NCBI RefSeq assembly: GCF_000165425.1
Contig: NW_001799004.1
Location: 124,001 to 188,000, forward strand
DNA from: Paramecium tetraurelia
Taxonomy: Eukaryota; Ciliophora; Oligohymenophorea; Peniculida; Parameciidae
Length of the DNA stretch: 64,000 nucleotides
Direction of reading: 5' to 3'
Shown here piece after piece: positions 24,418 through 36,144 of the stretch (positions are counted from its first letter, which is position 1; every line of letters starts with the position of its first letter). Made by a program: the position numbers and the translations under genes. The notes under the pieces are model-generated. The model was not told the DNA's origin and ran no database searches. It saw nothing but the letters and a program-made list of their open reading frames with translations.

Positions 24418-24998
24418 AAAATAATTAATCTTCAATAATTATATATAGAATTATAATATCTTTTAAGTTTACATAAAGTAGGAGCAACACATTACAATAT
24501 TCTTTGTAATGTGTCTCAAAATAATTTTTAGCTTTGTTATATGAAAATTGAAAGAAATAAAAGGAATGATGACAAATGCTAATAATTATCCTCCTAGTGA
24601 AAGTGATTCTTGATCAAATATTTATCAATTAGTTACAATTTTGAATAGTTGAGAATAGTACTCTAAAATACCATAGAAAAAATTAAAAGCTAAATTTCAG
24701 AACGGAGACAGGAAAAAGTTTTGGAAAATAGAATATCATTATTAAAGTTTATTTTTAAGGCGAATAATTCTTAAAAAATGAATTCATTTAAAAAAATCGA
24801 TAATTAGAAATTTTAATTTTGATATTTTTTTGCAATTATTGTTAAAGTAAATAATCATTTTATAGGATTTTGTTCAGATTCCTTTAAAATAGTTAGATTT
24901 ATAAAATTTTTGACCTTCCATTGGCATTAAAATTTATTAATAAATTGAATTTTGTTTTTCTATTATCTGAGATTAAATTTTATTATATTATACAATTT
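24418..24998. other. Spacer, nothing recognised
   Basis: AT-rich, no conserved frame. A short inverted repeat, cattacaatattctttgtaatg near 24490-24510, could form a hairpin just downstream of the coiled-coil gene. Confidence 0.4.
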
Positions 24999-26091
24999 AT
25001 GGGAGGAGGATCATCTCCAGCTACAAGGCTTATTATAGCAAATAAAAGAACAGAATTAGTTAGTTTTTACGACATAGATAAACCAGCAACTTAATCTCAT
25101 TGATCCTTTAGAGCTTCAGAAGAGACTGCAATAGATAATTTTATTTAATATAATAAAGAGAAACAAAATTGCTAAAATATCACTTTGTACTGAATAAATT
25201 CCAATAAATGATCTATCATTTTTCTTAATATATGAATACCTTGATTTATCACCAAAAAGATGTTTTGGTTATAGAATTCATTAGGCGCAATAATAGAATA
25301 CAAAAACTCATCAACCGCTTCAATCTCAAAGGAGACTAAATTAAAAAAAATTTTAAGCTTTAGCACTTAATTATGACATATCTCAATAAAAATAATAATT
25401 CAAAATTCCTTTGAAAAATTACAGTAATCTTAATCAATACAAAAAGACGAAGTGCCCAGCCCGAATCAAAATATAATTGAAGGGGATGATTAGAAATAAA
25501 TGAAATCTTATTTTCTATCAAATTTAATCAAACATATTCAATAAAAATATAAAGAAGTTAAAAATTAAGTCAATTAATTGTAAAAAGGAATGGAAAATAA
25601 TATTTAAGAGTTGAAGTTTAAAAATAATTAATTGGAAAATGAAAACAATGATTTGAGATATAATATTTAAGATCTGAAGTGCATAAATGACACAATATAA
25701 GAAGAATACAATATGATAAAATAATATAATGAAGAATTGCAGCATAAGAATAAAACTTTAGAAAATGAATTATAAAAATATTTGATTAAGAATGATGTAT
25801 CCTACTGTTTAAACTAATAAAAATAATTAATTTAAGTAGTACCCTTCAATTATTTTAAATAATAAATCCTAAAGTATTGAAAAGTAGTAAGAATTGTAAA
25901 ACGAATGTGGACATTATATAGAAGAAGAAAGAATTTAAAATATTTTAAAAGAATCACTCTAAAATAAAACAATAGCCTATTGTGACTAATGCAAAATAAC
26001 AAAATTTTCAGGTCAAATTTTAATCAAGATGGAGTCTCACGGCTGGGTCTATAAAGATTTTTAGGCTAATTAGGAAATCATTAGTTAATGA
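24999..26091 (+). CDS. Putative N-myristoylated coiled-coil protein with Cys/His C terminus
   Basis: Starts MGGGSSPATR, a good N-myristoylation signal (Gly2, Ser6). Removing introns 25059-25077 (19 nt), 25424-25446 (23 nt, AAG end) and a longer 49-nt one near 25832 gives 334 codons with no TGA. Residues 20-110 are basic and aromatic (SFFLIYEYLDLSPKRCFGYR); 130-250 are coiled coil. The last 60 residues carry C-G-H and a later C-x-x-C (ECGHYIEEERIQNI, AYCDQCK), spaced like a small zinc-binding finger and resembling the C-x-H...C-x-x-C spacing of the SP-RING-like gene immediately downstream. Whether that resemblance is homology cannot be told. The third intron is the weakest part of the model. 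Confidence 0.55.
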
Positions 26092-26815
26092 TAAATCTTA
26101 AATCATAAAAAAAATAAATGCTTAATTAATAATTGTGACTTCTTTTGTATTTTTGATAATCAATTTAAATACCTGCTTAAGATTACTTTTGCCCCACATG
26201 TTGTCTTAAAAGCATAAAGGTAAGTTAAATGAATATTATAAATTTTTATAGGAAGTTTCTAAATTTAATTAAGTTTTTCTTTGAATTTTAAAGTTAAAAT
26301 TAAATTAGAAATTTTTATTCTCAAATTTAGAGTTAGCTTAGAGAATAAGATATTAAAATAACCAATAAAAGATTTTTTTAAATAATAACCAATTTTAAAT
26401 ATAATCACGTTAAACCAAAGTGGTTGAACGAAAGTAACCAAATTAATTTCTTTTTATATTATTAACTTTAATCAAATTGATTCCTAGTCTAAATCACCTT
26501 TTTCAAGACCAAGTTAAGTATGCAAATTAAATCCACACATAGATCTCTGTTTATTGTTATTTTATATGCCTATTTATATCCAGCAACTATCTTATTCCCT
26601 TAAATGGACAAAAGTAGTAGGCTCATAATTAAATTATGTGATGTATAATAAAATACTATATATTCTCTTCAATAACTAATATACTAATAGTGAATACTTA
26701 GATTCTTTTTAAATGCTATACAAAATTTCAATATAATTCTATATTTATGCTCAATTATTAGAAATATATATATCCTTAATATATAATTATTAAAAATACA
26801 AAAATAAAGCTAAAA
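26092..26815. other. Spacer upstream of the poly-SP-RING gene
   Basis: AT-rich without a supported frame. The last few tens of bases before the ATG at 26816 recur, inverted, upstream of copy II (43368-43400). Confidence 0.45.
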
Positions 26816-29800
26816 ATGCTTGAAAGGATAAACAATTGGCCTGAAATTAATGGGAATACTAATCTTGAAAAAATCACTCTAGATACTATAAAATTAAAAT
26901 AACTCAATGGATTGTAATATGAAAATCCTGTAATGATTATATATTATTTAGGTAATAACTAATAAATGCTTGCATTTAAAAGTATGTTTTGAATTAAAGG
27001 AATTTGAAGTTTAGATTAACAATAATTAACCATTTGTTTGTAAAATCTGTAATTAAAATGCATAATAATATTCTGATCTAATGTGGGATATTAGAAATCA
27101 TGCTTATGAAGAATTTCACGAATTTGTTGATGAAATTCACATCATTTATGGATGTATGGTCAATAAATATTAGAGAAATAAAAAATATATAGACTTATTC
27201 ACTAAATTTGGCATTAAGGAACATTTTTTGAAATTAATAAGGTAAAGAGATTATTAGACAAATTTAAAGTCTCTAATTGAAAAGAATGTCTTTTAATAAA
27301 AAGCATTTTAACTTTACTGTCTTTTAGATTTTATAAAAATTAATATTCCTATTAGAATAAAAGGATGCTTGCATTTTGAATGCTATGAATTCACAAGTTT
27401 ACTATATTATTAATAAAATAATTAATAGAATTAGAACATCTTTTAATGTATTTATCCAGGATGCGAAATTCATTTAAATATTTCTAGTTTAGATACTTTT
27501 TTTGATGGAATTGTTGTTGATTAAGAACTTCTAAAAGAAATCAAGAAAAATAACCCAACTTCAATTATATTTAATATTGAGTAAGAAACTAAAACCATCA
27601 TTTAGAATACATATTTTCCTTTTTCTGAAATTTTAACTTAATACTCGAATAAATACAATTAATAATTTACAGAGTTATAATAATTAGAACTCTAAACTAG
27701 ATTTAATTAAGTCTTATAATCAATTACCCAAAGTAATTTATTACTTGATAAACCATAGTTAAAATAAAATTTATCATAAAGCACAATATCATTATAATTA
27801 TAAGATAATTTAGTTGATTAAATTACTAAATTAAAAATGGAATTACCAACAAGATGTATTAAATGTATAGATTTTAACAACTCAATTGACTTGCTAACAT
27901 ATGTTTTTGATTTTGTCTTTAAAAAACAAATTGATAATAAATAAAAGTACTCATGTCCTTTGTGTAATTAAACTTAAAATTAAATAATGGCAATTGACAA
28001 TCTAAATAAATACATTTACATTGACTAATTCTTATTATTAAAATTAATAAAATAGAAGAACGATAATAATGTATTATAATCTGAATGTGACTTTTTTGAA
28101 TCATATTTTAATAATTTATCATATGAAAATAATGTAATAGAAACAGTAATTTTTGACACATATTCATTATTGAATCACGCGACCAAAGTTAGATATAAAA
28201 ATCCAGTAAGATTGTTATATGACATAGGCTTTAACAAGAAAATGTTTACATCGAAAGACATGCTTTGAATTCAAAGAAGCTTTATAATAAATTCAATAAT
28301 AAAAACTTTATTAATGTCCACATTGCGATTAATAAGCAACTAACCTAGATGACTTAGTTTAAGATTGGAGAGTTGAAGCTTATAAAGAATTTTATGAAGA
28401 GGTTGATGAAGTAACAATAATAAAAGGGATTATGTTTAATAAATGCTGCAGAAATAAATCTAAAAATTTGAATTTTTTCACTTAGTCAAAATATGATAAG
28501 CAATTTAAACAAATATTTGAAAGAGTAGAGAATGATATGTAAATAGTATCATTAATCAGAAGAGACTTATAATAATAATAGATTTAAAACAATAATAATA
28601 AAATAATTTTCTTGTGTTTCTGTTTGTTAGATAAAGTGAAAATAAATATCCCTGTTAGAATAAGAGGATGTCAACATTATGAATGTTATGAATTAACTAG
28701 TTTATTATACTTTTAAGATTAAAATAGAAAAACAATACAATATTTAGAATGCAAACAACCATTTTGTTCAAATCGATTAAGAATTGCACACAAAAACTAT
28801 TCTATATAATCTGAATCTTATAACAGTAAAGAATTAGATGAACAATAAAAAATACTTGATATCTAAACATTATTTTCAGGCATATCTGTTGATTTGGATT
28901 TATTAAATGTCATTAAAAAGAGTAATCCAAGCTCATTCAAATTTTACTATAATAAAAAAACCGAAAATATTGAAGAAGATATAAATAAAATAGACGGCAA
29001 AGTTGTAGATCCATTCATTATAAAATTCTACGAATAACATCCAGAGTTATAAAAAAAAATGCACTACTAAGAATTCCAAAAAATCATATTACAACAGATA
29101 ATTTTAGTGGATCAAGGAGATCTCTTATAGGTGGATAGAGATATATGCAAAAAATTGGCTTTGTATAAATACAGAAATTTCCAAGTAAATATGATAGACA
29201 AATTAACATAACTTACAATTGAATATCCAGTTAGATGTAAACTTTGTCCAAATCTAGAAGTTTGTATGGATATTAGAAGTTATATTGCACAATTTATTTA
29301 TTTTAAAAAGATGTTTCCAACAAAAGGTTATGTTTGTCCATTATGTAATTAATAATTAGGATAATATATTCTACCAATGAAAATTTAAAATTACATATAT
29401 TTAGATCCAAATATACTTTCATATATGTTTAAAGACATGTCTTACACTAATGGAATTAATATTTTTGAATATAAAGGAGAATAATATTTGTGGTAAGAAT
29501 TTAATTATAGATACAAAATTAAAAGAGAAGATTATGTTTCAGATTTATATCAAAGATAGGTTGTATTTAGGCAACTGTTTTGTAATTTTAATAAAGAATT
29601 GAGAATTCAATAACCTTTAATCCTTTAACAATGTCCTTATAGAATAATTGTTGATTTTAAATCATTTTATCAAGAATTAACGAAAATAAACTTTGATTTA
29701 GAAAAATAAGGACTTATCTTATGTAGATGCAATTATTGTCATAGCAATCCCATTAAGGTTATCGCAGGATAAATCTATTTTCATGAAGCCTTTTATGAAG

Positions 29801-30236
29801 CTCTAAATAAATATTATCAAATCTAAGATAATAATCAAAATGAGTCTCACTTTACATATACATTTGCTGATACAGAGAGAGATAGTTATATCAAAACAGT
29901 TCAACTTATCTTACCTTTAAAAATTAATTCTTAAAGGGAAAATGGTAGCTTTTGGGATATGATGTCTGATGAAAAGTATCAAAGTTTATTTAGAGGATCT
30001 GAAATATAAGGGTACAAATTCAAGTTATTTGCTATTAAAATGCAAATTATATAAATACCAATCGTATTAGACAAAGAAGGAATACATGCTAATATAATGT
30101 ATAATTTCAATTAAAATATTAATGAAGAATTAAAAAAATTTTAAGTTTGTAATAAGTAGGAATTACTTTAGTATTACACCTTGGTGAAATATTTGATTTT
30201 ATTAGTGGTGATATAGAATTCTTTATAAATAAATGA
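26816..30236 (+). CDS. Poly-SP-RING-like zinc-finger protein, copy I
   Basis: About 1125 residues in code 6 after two 22-nt introns (26930-26951 and 28206-28227). Seven finger-like modules repeat: NPVITNKCLHLKVCFE...CKIC; IPIRIKGCLHFECYE; LPTRCIKC...CPLC (degenerate); NPALTRKCLHRKTCFE...CPHC; IPVRIRGCQHYECYE; YPVRCKLC...CPLC; and a last QQCPYR...CRCNYC. The P-x-R-x-x-x-C-x-H-x-x-C-[FY]-[ES] core and later C-x-x-C match the SP-RING of the SIZ-type protein in this window (TPARGKFCAHVQCFS...CPVC). No SAP, PHD or PINIT domain is present. A SUMO-ligase-like role is an inference from the fold only. Near the end an A/T homopolymer (30132-30142) seems to have lost or gained one base; the GEIFDFISGDIEFF ending is in another frame. 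Copies II and III lie inverted downstream. Confidence 0.8.
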
Positions 30237-30467
30237 GTATTTGATAATAATATTATATAAATGAACAAAAGATGAATTATTTAGATGCCGTTGCAAACCA
30301 AATAAATCTATATATAATATTCATTTAATATATATTAATAATTTGAAATTTACTAAGTACTATCAATCAAATTTTCAAAAACAATTTTTTAATCAAAGTA
30401 GTACTAATCAACCAAAACAGAATAACATATTAAGTTTGATTAGATTCTTTAATTCCAAAATTATTAT
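26816..30467. repeat. Inverted-repeat arm (poly-SP-RING copy I)
   Basis: The 5' half is nearly identical, in reverse orientation, to 42020-43367 (copy II). The 3' half resembles both inverted copies, and the 3' flank 30237-30467 is identical by eye to 43520-43756 (downstream of copy III). So this arm joins the beginning of one inverted copy to the end of another. Confidence 0.85.
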
Positions 30468-30811
30468 TATTATTAATTTTCTAAAATTTACTTATGATTT
30501 ATGTTATTAATTCTAAATTTTTTCTTCTGATGAATCATGTGTGATTATAAAGCTAAAATTAATTTACTTGTTTGCTAATGAAATTTTAGATCTATTTAAT
30601 AACATTTTATAATTTAATAGCATTTAGAATCATCTATTTAGTCTATTGTATTGTTAGTTATTTCATTTAATTACATATATCATTAAAGTATTCAACTTAC
30701 TTCAATTTATCAATTTAATATGAACTTATTATTTCGAAATAAAAATATAATGAAAATGATTGGTAAAAATAAGTTAAAAATATATTAATCAGAATTTTGA
30801 TGGTTCAGCTG
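30237..30811. other. 3' flank of copy I and spacer
   Basis: The first 230 nt are shared with the flank of copy III. The rest is AT-rich noncoding sequence before the convergent kinase gene. A 61-codon frame conserved in the flank is open only because stops are rare in this code; it is not supported as a gene. Confidence 0.5.
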
Positions 30812-31963
30812 TCACAGGTTCATTTGAATCATGGCTATATCCCTCAAATTAGGCTTTATAGATCTGTAAAATATACCCTAAATAGAATTACGCCTTAGCA
30901 TAATATCATTTTCCTTTGTATCCTGCTCAGTATCCTATGTTGATCCACCCGAATTGCTATAACTACGTGGCAAGTATGGGGGCTGTAATTCTTTATTGAG
31001 TAATTTATTCCATTAAAATCCATTGAACCATGAATGATTCTTAACAGCTTCTGGATTATCGGAGCCTAATCTTTAAGCAGGTTTTCTTTGGATTAACTGA
31101 ATTAATCATCATTTTAAATTTACCTAATTTGCGAAATCAGCAGCGTCTAAGGACCATGAAGTAGGCACTTCATTTTTCTTAATTTAAACTTACTTTGCTA
31201 ACACGCTATCTCTTATTTCTTGTCTAGATCTCCCAACATATGGTCTTCTCCCCAACATACATTCATAGACAATCACTCCTAAGGCAAAATAATCTACAGC
31301 AATCCCATGATTTTATCTGCACAATACTTCTGGTGCCATATATCCTGGAGTTCCACTGGTATCAGCTGAATTGTCTGGTCTCCAAATTCTGGCTATACCC
31401 AAATCTGTTAATCGCAAATAGCCTTCTGAGTCAAATACTAAATTCTCTGGCTTTAAATCTCTATGAATTATTCCTTGTGAATGCAGATATTCTAGGGCTA
31501 TTATGATGCAGGCACAAAAAAATTCTAAAATAAAAACTGATGTTACTTGTTTCTTCTTCTGAAAATTTTTTATTTTTGCCAATATGATATCTCAGATCTC
31601 CTCCACTTAATAAATCCATAACTAAGTATAAATTCTCTCTGTCTTAGAATGCAGCAACCATATTTATTAATGATGGATGTCTAAGTTGACATAAAAGTGT
31701 CCTCTCATTCATTACTGAAGGTACGCTTTTCTTTGCAATAATTCTAAGTTTTAAAACACTAATTTACTTTGCCTTTGACATCATTTTCAATGCAAAATAA
31801 CTTTTGTTTTTTCTTTTCTTCACCTTCCAAACTTTTCCAAATCCTCCTTTTCCTAAGACTTCAATAAACTCAAAATTGTGGACAGAAAGAACTAGGATAT
31901 GTCTATTTAAGTACTTGATGAATCTGAAAAGTCTTTCTTGTCAGTAATGTTACAATTGCCCAT
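30812..31963 (-). CDS. AGC-type Ser/Thr protein kinase, N-acylated
   Basis: Three introns (23, 22 and 27 nt) leave 360 codons. Kinase signposts: [17 protein letters not shown] (invariant Lys), [20 protein letters not shown], then LTDLGIAR, where DLG replaces DFG, the loop [32 protein letters not shown] and RKPAQRLGSD, the last being the AGC-family end of the kinase fold. The N terminus [10 protein letters not shown] carries a myristoylation glycine and a palmitoylation-type cysteine, predicting membrane or ciliary attachment. There is no cNMP-binding domain, so it is neither PKG nor a regulatory subunit. The C-terminal tail is short with RSYSNSGGS. Closest general type: YANK (STK32)-like or other small AGC kinases of ciliates. 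Confidence 0.88.
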
Positions 31964-32961
31964 TATTTAATTAATTTTAAGTTATAATTCAAACTCAACG
32001 TCTTCAATTAATGCTGGGTCGACTCATTAATACACTCTCCACTTCACTTTACCCATCATATGAATGAGGTCTAAAAATAATAAAAAAATTGTTATTATAA
32101 CAACTTCAAACTATAGTCCTTATAAGATCAGATAAAAATACAAAAAGAAACTTAAAGCTAATCCTCTAATGTATATCTAATATTTTTTCAATGTTCCAAT
32201 ATTGATATTATCTATTCTAATAGGTTATTAGTTAATAATAAGGCAATATTCAAAAGTTCAGCTTCAATCACTTTACGATTTCATACAAGATAGTTGAAAT
32301 AGTGATTGTCTAAATTGTGTGCATATTTTTCGTTTATAGCTGATGCATATATTAATTATTCATTTTTAAATATTAATAAATAACTTCTAATCTAATAAGT
32401 TAAACTTTTATATTTTTTCATTTATTTATTTGATTTATAAATTTTTTATTTTTATTATGTTCATCAACTAACTATTCAGAAATTTGAAATAATATTTTTA
32501 TAAATACTTTATACTAAAATTAAATGCATAAGGATAAAAAGAATTTCTTTATTTTATAATCAAAAGTATATTTTTAGAATTATGTAATATAATCCAAAAA
32601 TTCTCTAAAATATTGTTGTTTAAATTCTTAGGAAATGCAATAGTGAACTTTTTAATTATGATGTTTCCTTAAGCGCGACATAGCTTACAATAATATATAA
32701 GAATCTAATAGTGATCCTTCTAGATCTCAATTATTTTTATGTAATTTAGTGTGATAATTAATAATTAAAGTAACTAAATATGAAGTAAACAAAAAAAAGT
32801 GTTTGACAAATAACCTCTTCTATCAATTGATTATCTACTTATTTATATATAAAATAACAACAATGATATGACGTATAATTGGAAGTGCCTCTAATCGTTT
32901 TAGAATTATGTAAAAACGGATAAATTAAATAAAAACGAAAACTAAACAAAAAAAACAATAG
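31964..32961. other. Spacer between divergent kinase and MYB genes
   Basis: Nearly 1 kb of AT-rich DNA with no conserved frame or RNA gene found. Short open frames in it have no protein-like composition. Confidence 0.45.
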
Positions 32962-34798
32962 ATGTCTAGAGGTTAAATAATAAAATATGAGGTAGATATG
33001 TACGAAAGCAAATCGAAAAGAAAAAACGATAAACGCAAACAAAATCAGCAATCTCCAATCGCAGATTATGAAAATGATAAAAAAAAGGTGGGCAGGTGGA
33101 CACCCGAAGAGGATGAGAAGCTTTAAAAATTGATTGAAGGTTTTCTATTGAATTTTATTTGTAGAATATGGAGAAAAGAGTTGGCGAATCATAAGTGACA
33201 TGATGGAAGGTCGAAGTGCCATACAGTGTTTGCACAGATGGACTAAAATACTTAAACCAGGACTGAAGAAAGGTACTTTTGGTGTGTTTATAGTTTAGGA
33301 CCTTGGCAAGATGATGAGGATGAGAAGCTATTGGAATGGGTCAAGAATAATGGGCCTTGTAAATGGTCTTTATGTGCTGAAAATATTGCCGGAAGGTCAG
33401 GAAAGCAGTGCAGAGAACGATGGTTCAATAATCTCAATCCAAATGTTAAAAAAGGAGGCTGGACATCTGGTTTTTATCTAATCACTATTCGTAGAGGAGG
33501 ATCATGAAATATTTAAAGGGTATCTACAGTACTCATCATCTTGGTCAAAAATTGCTAAGAACTTATCAGGTAGAACTGAAAATTCTGTGAAGAACAGGTT
33601 TTATTCCACTGTTAGAAAATTATTGGCTGATTAAGAAAAAAATGGGATATCACTAAAGGTAAATCCATTTTATTTATTTTAGATGCTTGAGGCACAAGGA
33701 GAAAATGGCACTTCCGCTTTACAGACCTTTGTAAAAGAGCATCTATAAAAATATGAATAGCAAATGTAAATGTAAATGGAATAAGAAGAGCCTGAGTCAG
33801 ATAAATCAATGTAAGATGAAAAAGTGGAAGAATCTGAAATTAAATCTGAAGATGATGATGATAGTAAATCAAGAAAGAAAATGCAAGCAGAAACATATTA
33901 AGAATAGAACCTACTTTATAGGTTACTTAAACAATAAGGAGGACCAATAAAAAGAACTTCCTGTATGAAGGATTATTCAACAATCTATAAAAAATATAAA
34001 AAAAGGTACAACCAAAAAAAGAAAGATAAAAAATTATCAGATAAAGTTGAGAATCTAAGAAAGATGATACTTAAAAAGGAGGATTATAAAAATTCCTCAG
34101 AAGAAAAAGAATTAGACTTCTAATAAAATCTTGAACAATAATTGGCTAATTTTTCTCAATAAAAAATAGATGCTCAATCCCAAAATGGTGATTCTGATAA
34201 AATGAATGAATTCCAAGAAAAATTATTGGCATTCTTCAATCAACAATTAAATGAAGTAATGAAAAAATTTTATGTTGAAATGGGCGATCCTAAATAATAA
34301 GCCAAATGGCAAATGATTCTCGCTTCTGATGATAATAATAAAATATAATAGTAGTACTAACAATAATAGTAATAGCAATAATAATAATAATAATAATAAC
34401 AATAACAATAATAATTACAAGAAAGCAAAAAAAAAACCAAAAGACAAATTGCAAAAAGTGCTAAAGTCAAGGAAGAAGAAGTTGAATAAAATTAAATGGT
34501 TATGAATACATTCCTGCAGAAATTTAATCATCTTGGTTAAATTGGAATCACTCAATTAGGGTATCATTCTAATAATACTTTAGAGCTAATGTAAATGAGG
34601 GGAAAAATGAAACTGAAAAATTAAATGGTCTAGGATGCTAAAATTGATTAAAAAATGATGTTCCTTATTAGTTAGTTACACACTTTAGAGAATATGTTAG
34701 GCGATACAAAAAAAGAATTCAGCAGATTGGAAGCTAGTCTTTATGAAAAAATCAACAATACTTCATTTCACTCTAATAATTCGAGTGAAAAGAACTGA
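32962..34798 (+). CDS. Three-repeat MYB transcription factor
   Basis: Introns of 25, 26, 25 and 24 nt leave 579 codons from ATG 32962; an in-frame ATG at 32998 is the other candidate. Three MYB repeats follow one another: GRWTPEEDEKLQKLIEEYGE...SAIQCLHRW; GPWQDDEDEKLLEWVKNNGP...RSGKQCRERWFNNLNP; GGWTSEEDHEIFKGYLQ...RTENSVKNRFYSTVRK. This is the c-MYB / MYB3R arrangement, which binds YAACNG sites and often governs cell-cycle genes; the third repeat has the expected R-x-x-N-S-x-K-N-R recognition helix. The middle is acidic, then basic, and around 34360-34420 there is a Gln run written with TAA/TAG. The end is SFHSNNSSEKN. A cyclin gene lies 500 nt downstream, convergent. Confidence 0.93.
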
Positions 34799-35303
34799 TA
34801 CTTAATTATTGTTATTTAAATTCTTTGATTTTGTGTCAGCCATATAAAAACCTAAAGTTTTTCTTTATTTTCTTTAACCATAATCTCAATTCTATCAAAT
34901 TATATTTAGAGATGTATGTTTGGTTATAAATGAAATTTGTGGTTTTTAAGTTTCTCCTCTCGACATTGTTACATTATCATGATTAGTACTTCAATAGAAG
35001 TTTTTTTCTTTTAAGAATTTCTAGTTTTGGCAATTACTTTATAACACTACATTTAGCTTTTGTATAAATATAATAAAATTTCTTTTAAAAATTAGTATTT
35101 TTTATTAATACAAAAAGTTAATAGAAGGATATAAATGTATATGTGTATTCCCTACAAAGAATTTACACAATACCAAAACCAATAGTTGAGTCACACACTT
35201 AGATTTTATAAAGGAATAAGTTTTACAATGTTTGGATTTACAAAAAACCTTATTTTTTTTATTATTTAGAGATATATTGAAACGAAACTTATATAATAGA
35301 ACT
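34799..35303. other. Spacer between convergent genes
   Basis: About 500 nt of AT-rich sequence after the MYB stop and after the cyclin stop. No gene seen. Confidence 0.5.
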
Positions 35304-36144
35304 TCAAATCTTTTGTTTTGGAGTCCTTTAATGAGTTAAACCTTTGTTTTTGGTAATGTGTTTGTTTATTTTTTAATTTCTTATTTTACTTTTAGAATCT
35401 TCATTTTCTTATTTACCGATTTCAATTTCTTAAGCCTTGAGTATTTTATTATGTATATGTTTGGATAGTTTAAGAATACACTCTGTAAATTAGATTGAAT
35501 GTTCCTGAAGATATGCAACAATTGCTAGTGCGAGTTCTATATGAGAATGTTTGTAAATATCGAAATCTACATTAATTATAAACATTACCTAGGAGAATAA
35601 ATATTAACAAACTCTAGACATTTTCATTTATTTCAATATTCATTGCCAATAGATAATCTGATGAGGTAATGTAGTTTAGTTGAAATCCCATAACTTTGAT
35701 TATCTACTCTTCCATTTCATCGTACTCTCCCTTCTAGTATAGATTCTGACCATTAGAATCATATAAATTAATCTAACTCACAGTTTCTGTTTCATTAAAC
35801 TATAAATTGTTTCCATTTTTACTTTAGTTGCTAAAGAATAGGCTGAAATTCCTAGTAACTGTAGGTATTCCTAAGTTATCTTAAAATAATTAAGATAAGA
35901 ATCAATATATATGACTGCCAGTTCTATAGTTTTTAGAGAATGTCTAAATTACGAAGCTTACTAATTATAATTGAATATAGATACGGCAACAATCCATTAA
36001 ACGAGAATATCTCTTCTACATATGCCTTATGAATCATTCTAATAGAATTCATTCAACTGAATTATTGGTTTAGACTAAGAATTTTAAAAAGACAGATACT
36101 TTTTCTCGAATTAATAAATCTCTTATTTGAGAAGAATAAAGCAT
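35304..36144 (-). CDS. Cyclin (B/A-like cyclin box)
   Basis: From ATG 36144 (MLYSSQIRDLLIREK), removal of introns of 37 (or 19), 23, 24 and 34 nt gives about 241-247 codons. The cyclin box is clear: RRDILVQWIVAVS, then SLKTIELAVIYIDSYLNYFK, YLQLLGISAYSLATK, and GEYDEMEEQIIKVMGFQLNY followed by ITSSDYLL. The C-terminal fold contains ELALAIVAYLQEHS and ends in a basic tail NKHITKNKGLTHQRTP. The conserved W and K/E of the CDK-contact helices are present. It would activate a cyclin-dependent kinase; no destruction box is visible in the short N terminus, so timing of degradation cannot be told. Its neighbour is a convergent MYB gene. Confidence 0.85.
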
